From contig NZ_OY780939.1 of assembly GCF_963675975.1 (NCBI RefSeq), positions 496,001 to 560,000 on the forward strand: a stretch of 64,000 nt of DNA, in the 5' to 3' direction. The stretch's first letter is position 1; each line of letters begins with the position of its first letter. Positions 1 to 10,316 of the stretch are shown here, piece by piece. Under the pieces are notes generated by a model, which did no database searches, was not told where the DNA came from, and saw only the letters and a list, made by a program, of their open reading frames with translations. This DNA is from Halarcobacter sp. Lineage in GTDB: Bacteria; Campylobacterota; Campylobacteria; Campylobacterales; Arcobacteraceae. The translations under genes and the position numbers were made by a program.

Positions 1-1
1 A

Positions 2-220
2 AACTCTATTCTTATAAATCTAAACACTACAAAATATTTTATGAATCATAGTTTTTATACTTCAAAACTATATATGGAACACACCTCTGCATCTATTGGG
101 GCAAGAGTTATAGATTGGGTTGCATTAACACCAAAAGAGAATTTGTTAGAAAATTATGAGTCAAGATTAAAACATATGGCTTATAGACTTATAGCCTCAA
201 TTAATCAAAAAGCTTCTTAA
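2..220 (+). CDS. 3' end of an unidentified protein (partial)
   Basis: An open frame enters from the left edge and ends at TAA 218-220, giving about 72 codons. The readable part contains EHTSASIGARVIDWVALTPK and ends in SINQKAS. I do not recognise the family. It is the only gene before the convergent nuo operon and shares its terminator with nuoN. Its codon use resembles the neighbouring genes, so it is probably a real gene whose start lies outside the window. Confidence 0.55.
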   Translation, partial: NSILINLNTTKYFMNHSFYTSKLYMEHTSASIGARVIDWVALTPKENLLENYESRLKHMAYRLIASINQKAS

Positions 221-227
221 ATTTAGC

Positions 228-248
228 TACTAGGAAAAATTCCTAGTA
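228..248. terminator. Bidirectional hairpin between two convergent genes
   Basis: A 9-bp perfect stem, TACTAGGAA / TTCCTAGTA, closes a 3-nt AAA loop. It lies between the TAA of the left-edge gene and the TAG of nuoN, and the right arm includes the nuoN stop codon. A symmetrical stem at a convergent junction suits termination from both sides, although the T-run after it is short in each direction. Confidence 0.6.
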
Positions 249-1730
249 ACCTGAAATCTGTACATAATATGAGATTATGTTAAGTAGTGGTTCTACTAAA
301 AAGATTGAAAGTATAGTTACAATTGCACAAAAACCAATAACTGTTTTAACTGGTCCTGTTGCATTTACCATACATTTTATACCATCTTCTGCTGGCTCTT
401 TTAAGAAGATATATACTATTGGTTTTAAGTAATAGTAAGCTGCTATTGCAGAGTTTATTGCCATAATAAGTGCAAGGATAATATACCCAGCATTTACAGC
501 ACTTCCTATTAAATACATTTTTCCCCAGAAAAGTGAAAATGGAGGAACACCTGCTAATGATAAGAAAAATAGTCCCATCATAGTAGCTGTAAAAGGTGAA
601 GTTTTAATAATCCCTGAATATTTTTCTAAAGAATGGTCAGATGCAAAGCTATAGTCTTTGTTTCTATTTAACCATAACATTGTAAATCCACCAAGGTTTG
701 TAATAAAGAACATAATCCAATATAAGAATAAAGCATTTGTAGCTTGTGTAGTTCCTATTAAAATTGCTCCCATTGCAAAACCTGCATTTGAGATAGATGA
801 ATAAGCTAACATTCTTTTTATATCTGTTTGAACTAAAGCTATAATATTTGGAATAGTCATAGTTAAAACTACAGTTGCATAAAGGATAATCTCAACATAC
901 ATGTCCCCACTTGCAACAAAGATTTCGAAGAATCTTAAAGCTACAACAAATCCAGCTATTTTTGGAACTACAGATAAGAATCCTGCTAAAGAAGCAGTTG
1001 ACCCTTCATAAACATCTGCAACCCAAGTATGATAAGGAACTAATGAAAGTTTAAATCCAAGTGCACCAAGTAAGAAAACAACTCCAAGTAAAATCACAGG
1101 ATAGTTTTCAAAATTTGATTCAGTTAATACCTCAGAGATTTGCCCAAGTTCAACTGTACCTGTAACTGCATAAAATATCATAGACCCAAATGCAAAAAAT
1201 GCTGTTGCTAATGCACCCATAGTAAAATATTTAATTGCTGCTTCAATGGCATTTTTTCTATTGTGCATTGCAATTAATGTATATAAAGCCATAGAAGATG
1301 TTTCAAGTCCAACAAAAATAAGAATCAATGAATCTGAACTTACCATAAATTGGAAACCTGCAACAACAAATAGATATAAAGCAAAATATTCTGGATATCT
1401 ATGTTCTTGGAATCTTAATTTATTCATAGCTGTTAAGATAAATAAAATTGAGGCGAATACTATTATTGCTTGAGATAAAATTGCAATACCATCAACTAAT
1501 AATAGATCAAAGAAACCTCTAACATTTCCAGAATAACCAATTAGAGTACCTAAATCTACAAAAAGAAATAATACAGTTAACATCACATAAAGCGATTTAT
1601 CAAGTTTTTTATTTACTAAATCAACACAAAGAATAACTAAAGCACCAACTATAGCCATAAGCATTGGTACAATTGTAGTAAAATTTAAACTAGCAAAATC
1701 AATTGCTACTGGTGGGATAACACTAGTCAT
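243..1730 (-). CDS. nuoN: NADH-quinone oxidoreductase subunit N
   Basis: This is one of the three antiporter-like, proton-pumping membrane subunits of respiratory complex I. The 495 residues are almost entirely hydrophobic (about 14 membrane segments). They carry the conserved Glu of this family in [12 protein letters not shown] (E143) and the Lys-bearing segment [11 protein letters not shown]. It is the last gene of the nuo operon. Its ATG overlaps the end of nuoM by 8 nt and has a GGAGG Shine-Dalgarno sequence. The length is normal for NuoN. Confidence 0.96.
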   Translation of the reverse strand: MTSVIPPVAIDFASLNFTTIVPMLMAIVGALVILCVDLVNKKLDKSLYVMLTVLFLFVDLGTLIGYSGNVRGFFDLLLVDGIAILSQAIIVFASILFILTAMNKLRFQEHRYPEYFALYLFVVAGFQFMVSSDSLILIFVGLETSSMALYTLIAMHNRKNAIEAAIKYFTMGALATAFFAFGSMIFYAVTGTVELGQISEVLTESNFENYPVILLGVVFLLGALGFKLSLVPYHTWVADVYEGSTASLAGFLSVVPKIAGFVVALRFFEIFVASGDMYVEIILYATVVLTMTIPNIIALVQTDIKRMLAYSSISNAGFAMGAILIGTTQATNALFLYWIMFFITNLGGFTMLWLNRNKDYSFASDHSLEKYSGIIKTSPFTATMMGLFFLSLAGVPPFSLFWGKMYLIGSAVNAGYIILALIMAINSAIAAYYYLKPIVYIFLKEPAEDGIKCMVNATGPVKTVIGFCAIVTILSIFLVEPLLNIISYYVQISGY

Positions 1731-3354
1731 TTTTCACCTCCCCAATGCTATTAGACTCTAAGAGTCTAGTCTTTGTTGTTTGATTTACTGCTTTTATTTG
1801 CATAATCTCTATAAGCTGAGAAACTGATTTGTCAACAGGTTTTAAAATAGGTTTTGGATAAACCCCTAAGATAACAACTAATGCAACTAAAGGTACAAGT
1901 GCAGCTATCTCTCTTCCTTTGATATCTTCTAGTTTTTTATTCTCTTCATTTGTAAGTGGTCCAAAGAAAGATTTTTTATACATTACAAGCATATAAACAG
2001 CTCCAAGGATAATTGTAAGACCTGCAATAATTGTTAATACAGGAGATACTTTAAAGAATCCTAATAAAGATAAAAACTCCCCAACAAATCCAATTGTAAG
2101 AGGAAGTCCTACAGATGCCATAAGCATAATCCCAAAGATAGTTGCATATTTTGGCATCACACTTGCTAATCCACCAAACTCTTTTATCATCTTAGTATGA
2201 CGTCTATCATAAATAACCCCAACTAACATGAACAGTGCTCCTGATACAACCCCGTGTGAAATCATTAAGAAGATTGACCCCCCAATACCTTCAACATTTA
2301 GTGCAAAAATACCAAGGATAATAACACCCATGTGAGATACTGATGAGTAAGCAATTACTTGTTTCATATCCTCTTGTGCATATGCAACCATCGCAGTATA
2401 AACAATAGCAATTAAAGCTAAGATAGCCATTGGTATTGTAAAGTAAACTGACGCATCAGGGAAAAGTGGTAATGAAAATCTAACAAACCCATATGTACCC
2501 ATTTTAAGTAATACAGCTGCAAGGATTACAGAACCTATTGTTGGTGCTTGACCGTGAGCATAAGGAAGCCATGTATGGAATGGAAACATTGGAACTTTGA
2601 TTGCAAAACCACAAAAGAAAGCAATGAAAAGTAAACTTTGCATACTAAAAAATGGTGTAGAAAAACTAAAAGAATAATTTATAAAAGGCAAATACTCTCT
2701 TATAAAGTAAATGTCATAGGTTGAAAAATTATATGTAATATAATTAAATGGCAATACAAGCATATTCCAATCCATAATACTAAAGCTCCAGTGTCCAGTT
2801 GCTTGGTAATAAACATATCCAAGATATAACATACCAACTAACATTACAAGTGAACCTAAGAATGTATATAAGAAAAATTTGATTGCTGCATAGATTCTAA
2901 GCTGACCACCCCATGCTCCAATAATATAAAGCATAGGTACAAGTGATAATTCCCAGAATAGGTAAAAGATAATTGCATCTAAAGCAACAAACACACCAAC
3001 CATTGTCATCTCTAAAAATAAAATAGTGATAATCATGTGTTTTAAGTTTCTCTTTTCTGTTAATCCAATTACAGCAATCATTGTCATAAATGTTGTCATA
3101 ATAACTAAAAATAAAGAGATACCATCTATTCCCACTAAATAGTTAATTCCATAACTTTCAATAATAGGGATCATCTCAGTAAACTGCATATCCGCTACAT
3201 TTGTATCAAAGTTTGACCATAATAAAACTGTTAATACAAACTCAATTGCAGTTACTAAAATTGCATACATTCTAATAGAATCGTTTTTAACTAAAAATCC
3301 TATAAATGCAGCAAATGCTGGAAAAAATATTAAAATTGATAAAATATGTTCCAT
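1723..3354 (-). CDS. nuoM: NADH-quinone oxidoreductase subunit M
   Basis: This is the second antiporter-like proton channel of complex I. The 543 residues have about 14 membrane segments, the conserved Glu in [14 protein letters not shown] (E135), and the Lys/His segment [19 protein letters not shown]. It lies 12 nt downstream of nuoL and overlaps nuoN by 8 nt, so it is translated as part of the operon. Size and motifs are typical of NuoM. Confidence 0.96.
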   Translation of the reverse strand: MEHILSILIFFPAFAAFIGFLVKNDSIRMYAILVTAIEFVLTVLLWSNFDTNVADMQFTEMIPIIESYGINYLVGIDGISLFLVIMTTFMTMIAVIGLTEKRNLKHMIITILFLEMTMVGVFVALDAIIFYLFWELSLVPMLYIIGAWGGQLRIYAAIKFFLYTFLGSLVMLVGMLYLGYVYYQATGHWSFSIMDWNMLVLPFNYITYNFSTYDIYFIREYLPFINYSFSFSTPFFSMQSLLFIAFFCGFAIKVPMFPFHTWLPYAHGQAPTIGSVILAAVLLKMGTYGFVRFSLPLFPDASVYFTIPMAILALIAIVYTAMVAYAQEDMKQVIAYSSVSHMGVIILGIFALNVEGIGGSIFLMISHGVVSGALFMLVGVIYDRRHTKMIKEFGGLASVMPKYATIFGIMLMASVGLPLTIGFVGEFLSLLGFFKVSPVLTIIAGLTIILGAVYMLVMYKKSFFGPLTNEENKKLEDIKGREIAALVPLVALVVILGVYPKPILKPVDKSVSQLIEIMQIKAVNQTTKTRLLESNSIGEVKND

Positions 3355-3366
3355 CTATCTAACCCC

Positions 3367-5301
3367 TTACTTCGCTATTCCAAGTGCTACTAAAATCACA
3401 AGTAACACTGTTAAACCTAAAATCATCAATCTTAACGATGTTGATAAATTACCACTTTGCATAACTCTTGTTTGTTCTCCACTTTTGTAAACAACTTTTG
3501 CAATTGAGTCAACAATTGCATCAACAATCTTAAGATCAATTTTCTTCCATGAGAATTTAGAAAGTGCCAAATAAGGTTTATTTATTACATTTTCTATTAG
3601 ATGAGGCATAAAATATTGGTTTGCCAATACTTTATAACAAAGTCTATCTTTGAATTTCTCACTAAAATATGTACCATCTTTTTTGAATTTAAACACAGCA
3701 AATGCAATACCACTAAGTGCGATACCTAGAGTTATTACAATTAAAATCCATAAAGTTGCATCACTAACATGAACTTCTAGTTCAGGTAGAAGTTTTGTTA
3801 CCATCTCTATATATGAACCTTTAAAGATACCAGCAATAATTGCTAAAATTGCTAGTGGTGTCATAGCTGCAATCACATAAGATTGAGCTTCATGAGGGTG
3901 ATAACCTTTCTCTTTAAACTTCTCTTCACCATGGAATACATACATAACAAGTCTAAATGAATAAAAGGCAGTTAAACCAGCTGTTATCCAAAGAATCGCC
4001 CATAAAATATATGAATGGTGTCCAAAAGCAACCTCTAAGATTAAATCTTTTGAGAAGAAACCAGAGAATGGGAAAATCCCTGCAAGTGCTATTGAAGCAA
4101 TTGTCATGATAATAGATGTTCCCTTCATGTGCTTATGAAGTCCACCCATGTTTTTGATATTTATCTCATCATTAAGTGCGTGCATAACATTACCAGCTCC
4201 TAAGAATAATACCGATTTAAAGAAGGCATGAGTTGCAAGGTGGAAAAGAGCAACCCAATATGCTCCAAGACCAGCAGCAACAAACATATATCCTAATTGA
4301 GATAGTGTTGAAAATGCAATAATCTTTTTAATATTAGTTGCAACTAGTGCCATAGAAGCGGCCCCTATTGCAACAAAAGCACCAAGACAAGCAATAAAAT
4401 ATCCAACTTCTGGAACAGTTGTAAAGATTTCGTTTGCACGAATAACTAAATAAACCCCAGCTGTTACCATTGTCGCTGCGTGAATAAGTGCAGAAACTGG
4501 AGTTGGACCCTCCATTGCATTTGCAAGCCATTGGTTAAATGGAAATTGTGCTGATTTACCCATCGCACCAATAAATAAAAATACTGCAATAGCTACAACA
4601 AGACTGGTGTCAAGTGTTGAGATATTTGCAAATACATCATCGTATTGTAAGCTTCCAAGATTCCAATAGATTAGGAATAATCCAACTAACATCCCAAGGT
4701 CAGCAACTCTATTTGTTATAAATGCTTCATTAGCTGCATAACCTGGAGAGATTGATGAAAATGGTGATAGTGTTGAAAATGGTGATTTATAAATATCTTT
4801 TGTTAAAGCTTGGTCTTCTTTATGATACCAGAAACCAATTAGTCCCCATGAACATAATCCAACACCTTCCCATCCAATAAATAATCCTGCAAAGTTATCA
4901 GACATAACAAGAATCATCATTGAAAAAACGAATGCTGAAAGCCAAGCAAAGAATCTATTAAATGATTTATCATGGTCCATATATCCAATTGAGTGGATAT
5001 GTACCATAGTTGATACAATAGTTACAACAACCATCATCACAACACTTACTTGGTCAACAACAAATCCAAATGGGATATCTAAACTTCCTATTGAAATCCA
5101 ATCTATAAGTTTTACATGAACAATTGATTCAGTTGTGAATATATATTGTAAAAGTATTAGTGAAGATACCATTGATACAGCTAATAAAAGTGAAGTTATT
5201 ATTCCTGTAAATAACATCTTAGGTCTCATTGAAAAGCATGCTGCTATTAAAGAACCTAAAAGTGGGGCAAAAAGTGCTATATATAAATATTTTTCCATCA
5301 T
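3367..5301 (-). CDS. nuoL: NADH-quinone oxidoreductase subunit L
   Basis: This is the distal antiporter-like subunit of complex I and, in known structures, the one with the long lateral helix. It has 644 residues, FIGWEGVGLCSW with the conserved Glu E145, and the Lys segment FPFNQWLANAMEGPTPVSA. Translation is coupled to nuoK through a TAATG overlap at 5301. An extra loop at residues about 161-187 contains two consecutive near-identical hexapeptides, SPFSTL and SPFSSI; in the usual family pattern this stretch runs almost directly into AANEAF. Confidence 0.96.
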   Translation of the reverse strand: MMEKYLYIALFAPLLGSLIAACFSMRPKMLFTGIITSLLLAVSMVSSLILLQYIFTTESIVHVKLIDWISIGSLDIPFGFVVDQVSVVMMVVVTIVSTMVHIHSIGYMDHDKSFNRFFAWLSAFVFSMMILVMSDNFAGLFIGWEGVGLCSWGLIGFWYHKEDQALTKDIYKSPFSTLSPFSSISPGYAANEAFITNRVADLGMLVGLFLIYWNLGSLQYDDVFANISTLDTSLVVAIAVFLFIGAMGKSAQFPFNQWLANAMEGPTPVSALIHAATMVTAGVYLVIRANEIFTTVPEVGYFIACLGAFVAIGAASMALVATNIKKIIAFSTLSQLGYMFVAAGLGAYWVALFHLATHAFFKSVLFLGAGNVMHALNDEINIKNMGGLHKHMKGTSIIMTIASIALAGIFPFSGFFSKDLILEVAFGHHSYILWAILWITAGLTAFYSFRLVMYVFHGEEKFKEKGYHPHEAQSYVIAAMTPLAILAIIAGIFKGSYIEMVTKLLPELEVHVSDATLWILIVITLGIALSGIAFAVFKFKKDGTYFSEKFKDRLCYKVLANQYFMPHLIENVINKPYLALSKFSWKKIDLKIVDAIVDSIAKVVYKSGEQTRVMQSGNLSTSLRLMILGLTVLLVILVALGIAK

Positions 5302-5600
5302 TACCCCTTCATACTTTGGATAGTATCAAGATCAATTGATCCTCTTTTTTTGTACCAAAGAATCAGTAAACCTAATCCAATAGCAACCTCACTTGCTGCA
5401 ATTGCAATAATAAAAAATGCAAACATCTGCCCTGTTAAATCTCCGTGAAATTTTGAGATAGCAGCTAAACCTACATTTACTGCATTTAACATAATCTCAG
5501 TTGAGAAGAAAAGCATAAGTAAGTTTTTTCTTCTAATTACACCAACAGTTCCTATTAAAAATAAAACTGAAGATAAAATCAAATATGCGTTTAAACTCAT
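5301..5600 (-). CDS. nuoK: NADH-quinone oxidoreductase subunit K
   Basis: A 99-residue protein with three membrane segments. The second carries the family glutamate in STEIMLNAVNVGL and the third has another acidic residue in AIAASEVAIGLGL; both belong to the proton path of NuoK. The gene overlaps nuoJ by 4 nt and nuoL by 1 nt. Its length is exactly typical. Confidence 0.96.
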   Translation of the reverse strand: MSLNAYLILSSVLFLIGTVGVIRRKNLLMLFFSTEIMLNAVNVGLAAISKFHGDLTGQMFAFFIIAIAASEVAIGLGLLILWYKKRGSIDLDTIQSMKG

Positions 5601-6172
5601 TTGCTATCCTTTTCTGCTTCTTGAGACTCTAATAAATCAATCTCTTCTTCACTAAGTTCAGAGTATGAAGTATCCATCTTTTTCCCTGCTAAGATAATTC
5701 CACCTATCATTGCAACTAATAACATAACAGCTGCAACCTCAAATGGAATTAAATATTTTGTAAATAAAACAACCCCAACATCTTGTGAATTACCCCATTC
5801 TGGATGAACTGGATATTGAGCTTCAACATTTGATGTTACAATTGGAGCAACGAAAATAAGCACTATAATTAAAGCAGAAACACCACTTAATAAAAATACT
5901 AATTTTGGATTGTTTACTTTCTCTTTTACTACAGATAAGGCATCAAAGAACATCATACCAAAGGCATAAAGCGCCATTACAGCCCCTGTATAAACTACAA
6001 TTTGTACAGCTCCTAAGAAATCAGCATCAAGCAAGAAGAAGAAAGCTGAAATAAAAATCATTCCCGCAGCCAAAGAACTTAAGGCATATAGTGAATTATT
6101 TGTAAAAACTGTTATGGAAAACATAACAATTGTTAAAATTGAAAATAGATAAAAAGCTACTATTTCAAACAT
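5597..6172 (-). CDS. nuoJ: NADH-quinone oxidoreductase subunit J
   Basis: A 191-residue subunit of the complex I membrane arm with five hydrophobic segments. It includes the conserved glycine-rich helix around IVVYTGAVMALYAFGMMFF. The C-terminus is a cytoplasmic acidic tail (SELSEEEIDLLESQEAEKD). It sits 9 nt after nuoI and overlaps nuoK by 4 nt. Confidence 0.95.
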   Translation of the reverse strand: MFEIVAFYLFSILTIVMFSITVFTNNSLYALSSLAAGMIFISAFFFLLDADFLGAVQIVVYTGAVMALYAFGMMFFDALSVVKEKVNNPKLVFLLSGVSALIIVLIFVAPIVTSNVEAQYPVHPEWGNSQDVGVVLFTKYLIPFEVAAVMLLVAMIGGIILAGKKMDTSYSELSEEEIDLLESQEAEKDSK

Positions 6173-6181
6173 CTCCCCTCC

Positions 6182-6805
6182 TTAATATGATAATGGAGTT
6201 TTCTTGATTTTTTTATCTGCATCAGGAGATACAGCACCAAAACCAGGATACTCTTTTTGTTGTTTTAATTTATCAAGAGGTGTTAATAAATCCTCTTTGA
6301 TAACAAAGTGTGCTCTTTGCTCACTTGCATTTTCATATCTTCCACCATGAACAATTGCAAGTTCTGGACAAACCTCAGCACAATATCCACAAAAGATACA
6401 ACGACCTAAATTAATTGAATACTCCATAACTTCTTTTCTAGAGTTTTCATCTATTTTAGTGTCCATTCTAATACAATCAGCAATACAGATTTTTTCACAC
6501 AGACCACAACCAATACATCTGTTTTCACCTGATTCTAAAAGTGCAAGAAGCTTATGAACTGCTCTATATCTTGGACCAATAGGTAGTTTTTCTGCTGGAT
6601 ATTGAACAGTATGCATTTCACCTTTAAATAAAGCTCCTGTCATCATATTCCATACAATTTTAAGCCCCACAAAAAGTTCACCTTTTACAGATCTTTTCGC
6701 AACTTGCTTAAATTGTTCCCAAGAAGTTTGTGGATATTCCTCTTCTAAAACATTAACATAGTCACCCATGCTAATATTTCTATCTTTTAGTTTTTCTAAT
6801 CCCAT
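6182..6805 (-). CDS. nuoI: NADH-quinone oxidoreductase subunit I (2 x 4Fe-4S)
   Basis: This ferredoxin-like subunit passes electrons through clusters N6a and N6b toward NuoB. The 207 residues contain two full cluster motifs, [11 protein letters not shown] (97-107) and [12 protein letters not shown] (136-147). I chose the ATG at 6803-6805 ([10 protein letters not shown]). An AGGAG sits 6 nt upstream of it, overlapping the nuoH TAG. The longer open frame to 6889 would overlap nuoH by 76 nt and has no homologous N-terminus. Confidence 0.95.
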   Translation of the reverse strand: MGLEKLKDRNISMGDYVNVLEEEYPQTSWEQFKQVAKRSVKGELFVGLKIVWNMMTGALFKGEMHTVQYPAEKLPIGPRYRAVHKLLALLESGENRCIGCGLCEKICIADCIRMDTKIDENSRKEVMEYSINLGRCIFCGYCAEVCPELAIVHGGRYENASEQRAHFVIKEDLLTPLDKLKQQKEYPGFGAVSPDADKKIKKTPLSY

Positions 6806-6813
6806 CTTAACTC

Positions 6814-7806
6814 CTAAAACATCATCACAAAACCAGTAATCAAGATATTGATTACTGCTAATGGCATTAAAATTTTCCAACATAACCACATCAATTGGTC
6901 AGGTCTAATATGTGGCCAAGCTGCCCTTGTCCATAAGAAGAAAAATACTAAGAACATAACTTTAAGGATAATTGCAAGTCCTCCAGGGATAAACCATAAA
7001 TCGTTGTATCCACCAAGGAAGATTAAAGATACTAAGAAACAAATTGTAAATAGGTTCGCATATTCTCCAATAAAGAACATCCCCCATCTCATACCTGAAT
7101 ACTCAGTTGCATACCCTGCAACAATCTCAGCTTCATGCTCAAGTAAATCAAATGGTGTTCTATTTGTTTCAGCAAAACCTGCAATTACAAAAAGAACAAA
7201 TGCTAATGGTTGAGACCAAACTAACCAATGTGTAAATCCACCTGCTTGATACTCATTTATATCAATTAAAGATAATGAACCAACAAGCATAAGAGGAGCA
7301 AGTAATGCAAGTCCAGATACAACCTCATAAGAAAGAAGTTGTATAGCTGTTCTAGCTCCCCCTAAAAGTGACCATTTATTTGCACTACTCATACCACCTA
7401 AAAGTGGGCCATAAAGTCCAACTGATGCAACACCCATTACAAATAAAACCCCAACATTTACATCTGAGATAATAGGTCTTACTGTATAACCAAATAGTTC
7501 AAACTCTGGGAAAAATGGAACGGCTGTCATTGCAATAAATGCAGTTGCTGCTGTAATAATAGGTGCAATCATAAATACAGGTTTAGCTGCATTTTGTGGA
7601 ATAAAATCCTCTTTTGTAAATAGTTTTATACCATCTGCTGCTAATTGTAAAACCCCATGAGGTCCAACATTCATAGGGCCAAGTCTTCTTTGCATAAATG
7701 CAAGTACTTTTCTTTCGATATAAGTAGTAAATCCAGCCAATGCTGAGAAAACTGCTAATACTACAATAGCCTTTATAATAGTCTCAATAATAAATCCTGT
7801 TTCCAT
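6814..7806 (-). CDS. nuoH: NADH-quinone oxidoreductase subunit H
   Basis: This is the membrane subunit at the junction of the two arms of complex I that helps form the quinone chamber. It has 330 residues and about eight membrane segments. The signature loops are visible: [20 protein letters not shown] near residue 31 and the acidic loop [19 protein letters not shown]. It follows nuoG by 2 nt. The size is normal. Confidence 0.96.
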   Translation of the reverse strand: METGFIIETIIKAIVVLAVFSALAGFTTYIERKVLAFMQRRLGPMNVGPHGVLQLAADGIKLFTKEDFIPQNAAKPVFMIAPIITAATAFIAMTAVPFFPEFELFGYTVRPIISDVNVGVLFVMGVASVGLYGPLLGGMSSANKWSLLGGARTAIQLLSYEVVSGLALLAPLMLVGSLSLIDINEYQAGGFTHWLVWSQPLAFVLFVIAGFAETNRTPFDLLEHEAEIVAGYATEYSGMRWGMFFIGEYANLFTICFLVSLIFLGGYNDLWFIPGGLAIILKVMFLVFFFLWTRAAWPHIRPDQLMWLCWKILMPLAVINILITGFVMMF

Positions 7807-7808
7807 TA

Positions 7809-10316
7809 TTACGCCTTTTTAATTACAGCTTTTGAAAATCTATATCCATCAAAAAGTGCTTTAGTATCTAAATCCTTTTGGAATGTTGATACATATGCAA
7901 TCTCACCAGATATTTGATCATCACAATATACGTTTAGTTCAAGTTCAGTTCCATTTGAACTAACTTTTACTTTATCACCCTTTTCCAGTTCAAGTTTTCC
8001 AAATAGTTCTTCTGAAACAAAAACACCCGATTGTAAATCTTTTGCAAACTCATGAGCAATAGCTGTGAATTCATTAAATTGGTTTATTGGATTTGCTCTG
8101 TAAATAAGAGTTTCATTTTCAGACAATGTTAATGTAGCACTTAATGCCTCATCAACTTGTTCAACCGAAAGTTCATTTAATCCCTCTTCTAATGTTTTTG
8201 GTACAACTATCTCTTGAGGTACTAAATCATACCCTCTAAACTCAACTCTGTCATTTCCAAAGTAGTTAGGAAGTTTATCAAAATCAACTGCTTTGAAACC
8301 AAGCTCTTCTGGAAGTTGAATTGTATATTCTATTGTATATTCTACATCATCTTCTAGAACTACATTTGCAATATCATTTAACACATAACCCTTATAATCT
8401 ATTGCAACATTTGTAGGGATTACTTTTTTGTCAATGTTTGTAAATGTTCCCTCTTGTTGGTTAAGTGCTGGCATATCTAAATCACCATCACCTAAAGCAC
8501 TCAATTGAAAATCTGCTTTTTCATTGTAACCTACAGTTGAACCAGTAGCCTCATCACTTAAGTCACAAATTAAACTAACCCCTAAAGTATTAGTTTGAGA
8601 AGGGATTATAACAATACTAAAATCAGTATACTTATCTATAAATCCACAAAGTTTTGCTAAGTTCTCACTTCTTGGGTGTGTATATAAATCTTCCCCAACA
8701 ATTAAAGAGTAAGTATCTTTTTTAGCAAGTAATGCTTCTAAAGTATCAAGGAATTTTTCATCTAATCCTAGATTGTCAAGAAGTTTTGTGTATTCAAACT
8801 CTACTTCTTTATTAACTTTTTTACTTACTACTTTTTTCTTTTCAGTCTCTTCACCTGTTTCTTCATCTTTTATAACTTCTACTACTGTTTCTTTTACTGT
8901 TTCAACTATAGTTTTTGTTCTAGTTTCTTTTTGAGAATCAATGAAAGATTGAATATCTTGAGGTAAATCTTTTCCAAATTTATCTAAGATTAGATATAAA
9001 ACTGACTCTTCAGATAAAGGGTTATATTGTACAAACTCCGTTGTTTTTCCCCTTTTTCCTACTTTTTCCATAACCTTATCAGAGATTGGATGGAAATATA
9101 AAGCTGCACCTTTGTTCATTACAACAGAATTATTTAGTGCATATCTTGCATTTGGTAAATCTGATTTTAAATATGACCCAACAGAGATTACAAAGTTTGA
9201 ATCATGTACATCTTTTAGTGTTGACGAGTATAAAGCTGTTCCAGAAGTAGAACTATATGCACTTAAAAAATTTTTATAATTGTATGCATCTTTATTTACA
9301 AGTTTTGCACCTGTTTTATTAGCTATTTTTTGTAAGATAAATGCTTCTTCATTTGTAATATATGAGTTAAAAAGAATTGAATCTGCTTTTTTAAATGCTT
9401 CAACAGCTTTTGCAAAACTTTCTTCATCTTTTCCTTGAACTTTGTTTTCAAAGTCATATCCAAATCTAGCAGCACCATTTAGTGTTGAATAGTGATGTTC
9501 ATTTGTAACTCTATAAATTTTAGGCTCTGCATTTTCTATAGATTCATGTTTTGTTTCATAATACATAAATGCACAATCTGATGAGTGAGGGTTTGCTGCT
9601 GGAATTTTATTTAATTCCCAAGCATTTGATTTGTATTGGAAGTCTGAAGAAACTAATGCTCCAACTGGACAAACAGAGATACATTCACCACAATCTGTAC
9701 AAGAGTCTTCATCAAAGCCAATAAGTGATTTATTAAGCTTATTCCACATAGAGTAAGCATCTTTTGGCATAGTGTCTTTAAATGTTTTTTCAATTGCATC
9801 TGCACCACGTTTAACTGTACTTAAAGCGTTTGATCCAATCATATCTTTACATACAGTTACACATTTTTCACAAACAATACATAAACCTGGATCATATTTC
9901 ATAACTCCCCAGTTTGCTGCTGGTCTTGGCACATCTTTTATAGTGTAGCTTTGAGAATCAACTTTCATATATAAAGAGTAGTTTTGTAGTTCACACTCTC
10001 CACTTTGATCACAAACTCCACATTGCAAAGGGTGATTTACATCATATACTTCCATTATTGCACGTCTTTCTTTTGCAATATTAGCAGTATCAGTTGTAAT
10101 ATTCATCCCCTCTTTTATTTTAGTATTACAAGAGTAAACTTGTTTACCATCAGCTTCAACAAGACACAGTCTACATGCCAATGTTGGTGAACATCTTGTT
10201 AGATAACAAACAGCAGGAACAAATATATCATTTGCACGAGCTACATTTAATATATATTCACCCTCTTTTGCTTGAACACTCTTACCATTTATCGTTAATG
10301 TTATTAAATCACTCAT
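7809..10316 (-). CDS. nuoG: NADH-quinone oxidoreductase subunit G, long form
   Basis: This is the large iron-sulphur subunit of the peripheral arm, 835 residues. Visible ligands are a [2Fe-2S] set C37, C48, C51, C63; an N5-type set H95, C99, C102, C108; and two ferredoxin motifs at C146-C156 and C206-C216. The region after about residue 245 is a degenerate molybdopterin-oxidoreductase-like domain. It contains a charged low-complexity linker (about 463-505, rich in K, E, V and T) that probably forms an extended or coiled segment. Its C-terminal half closely resembles the next upstream gene (10316-11128). It overlaps that gene by 1 nt. Confidence 0.95.
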   Translation of the reverse strand: MSDLITLTINGKSVQAKEGEYILNVARANDIFVPAVCYLTRCSPTLACRLCLVEADGKQVYSCNTKIKEGMNITTDTANIAKERRAIMEVYDVNHPLQCGVCDQSGECELQNYSLYMKVDSQSYTIKDVPRPAANWGVMKYDPGLCIVCEKCVTVCKDMIGSNALSTVKRGADAIEKTFKDTMPKDAYSMWNKLNKSLIGFDEDSCTDCGECISVCPVGALVSSDFQYKSNAWELNKIPAANPHSSDCAFMYYETKHESIENAEPKIYRVTNEHHYSTLNGAARFGYDFENKVQGKDEESFAKAVEAFKKADSILFNSYITNEEAFILQKIANKTGAKLVNKDAYNYKNFLSAYSSTSGTALYSSTLKDVHDSNFVISVGSYLKSDLPNARYALNNSVVMNKGAALYFHPISDKVMEKVGKRGKTTEFVQYNPLSEESVLYLILDKFGKDLPQDIQSFIDSQKETRTKTIVETVKETVVEVIKDEETGEETEKKKVVSKKVNKEVEFEYTKLLDNLGLDEKFLDTLEALLAKKDTYSLIVGEDLYTHPRSENLAKLCGFIDKYTDFSIVIIPSQTNTLGVSLICDLSDEATGSTVGYNEKADFQLSALGDGDLDMPALNQQEGTFTNIDKKVIPTNVAIDYKGYVLNDIANVVLEDDVEYTIEYTIQLPEELGFKAVDFDKLPNYFGNDRVEFRGYDLVPQEIVVPKTLEEGLNELSVEQVDEALSATLTLSENETLIYRANPINQFNEFTAIAHEFAKDLQSGVFVSEELFGKLELEKGDKVKVSSNGTELELNVYCDDQISGEIAYVSTFQKDLDTKALFDGYRFSKAVIKKA

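Noticed and set aside
6806-6889. A 28-residue upstream extension of NuoI
   Set aside because: It lies inside nuoH, and the internal ATG at 6805 has AGGAG and the family N-terminus.
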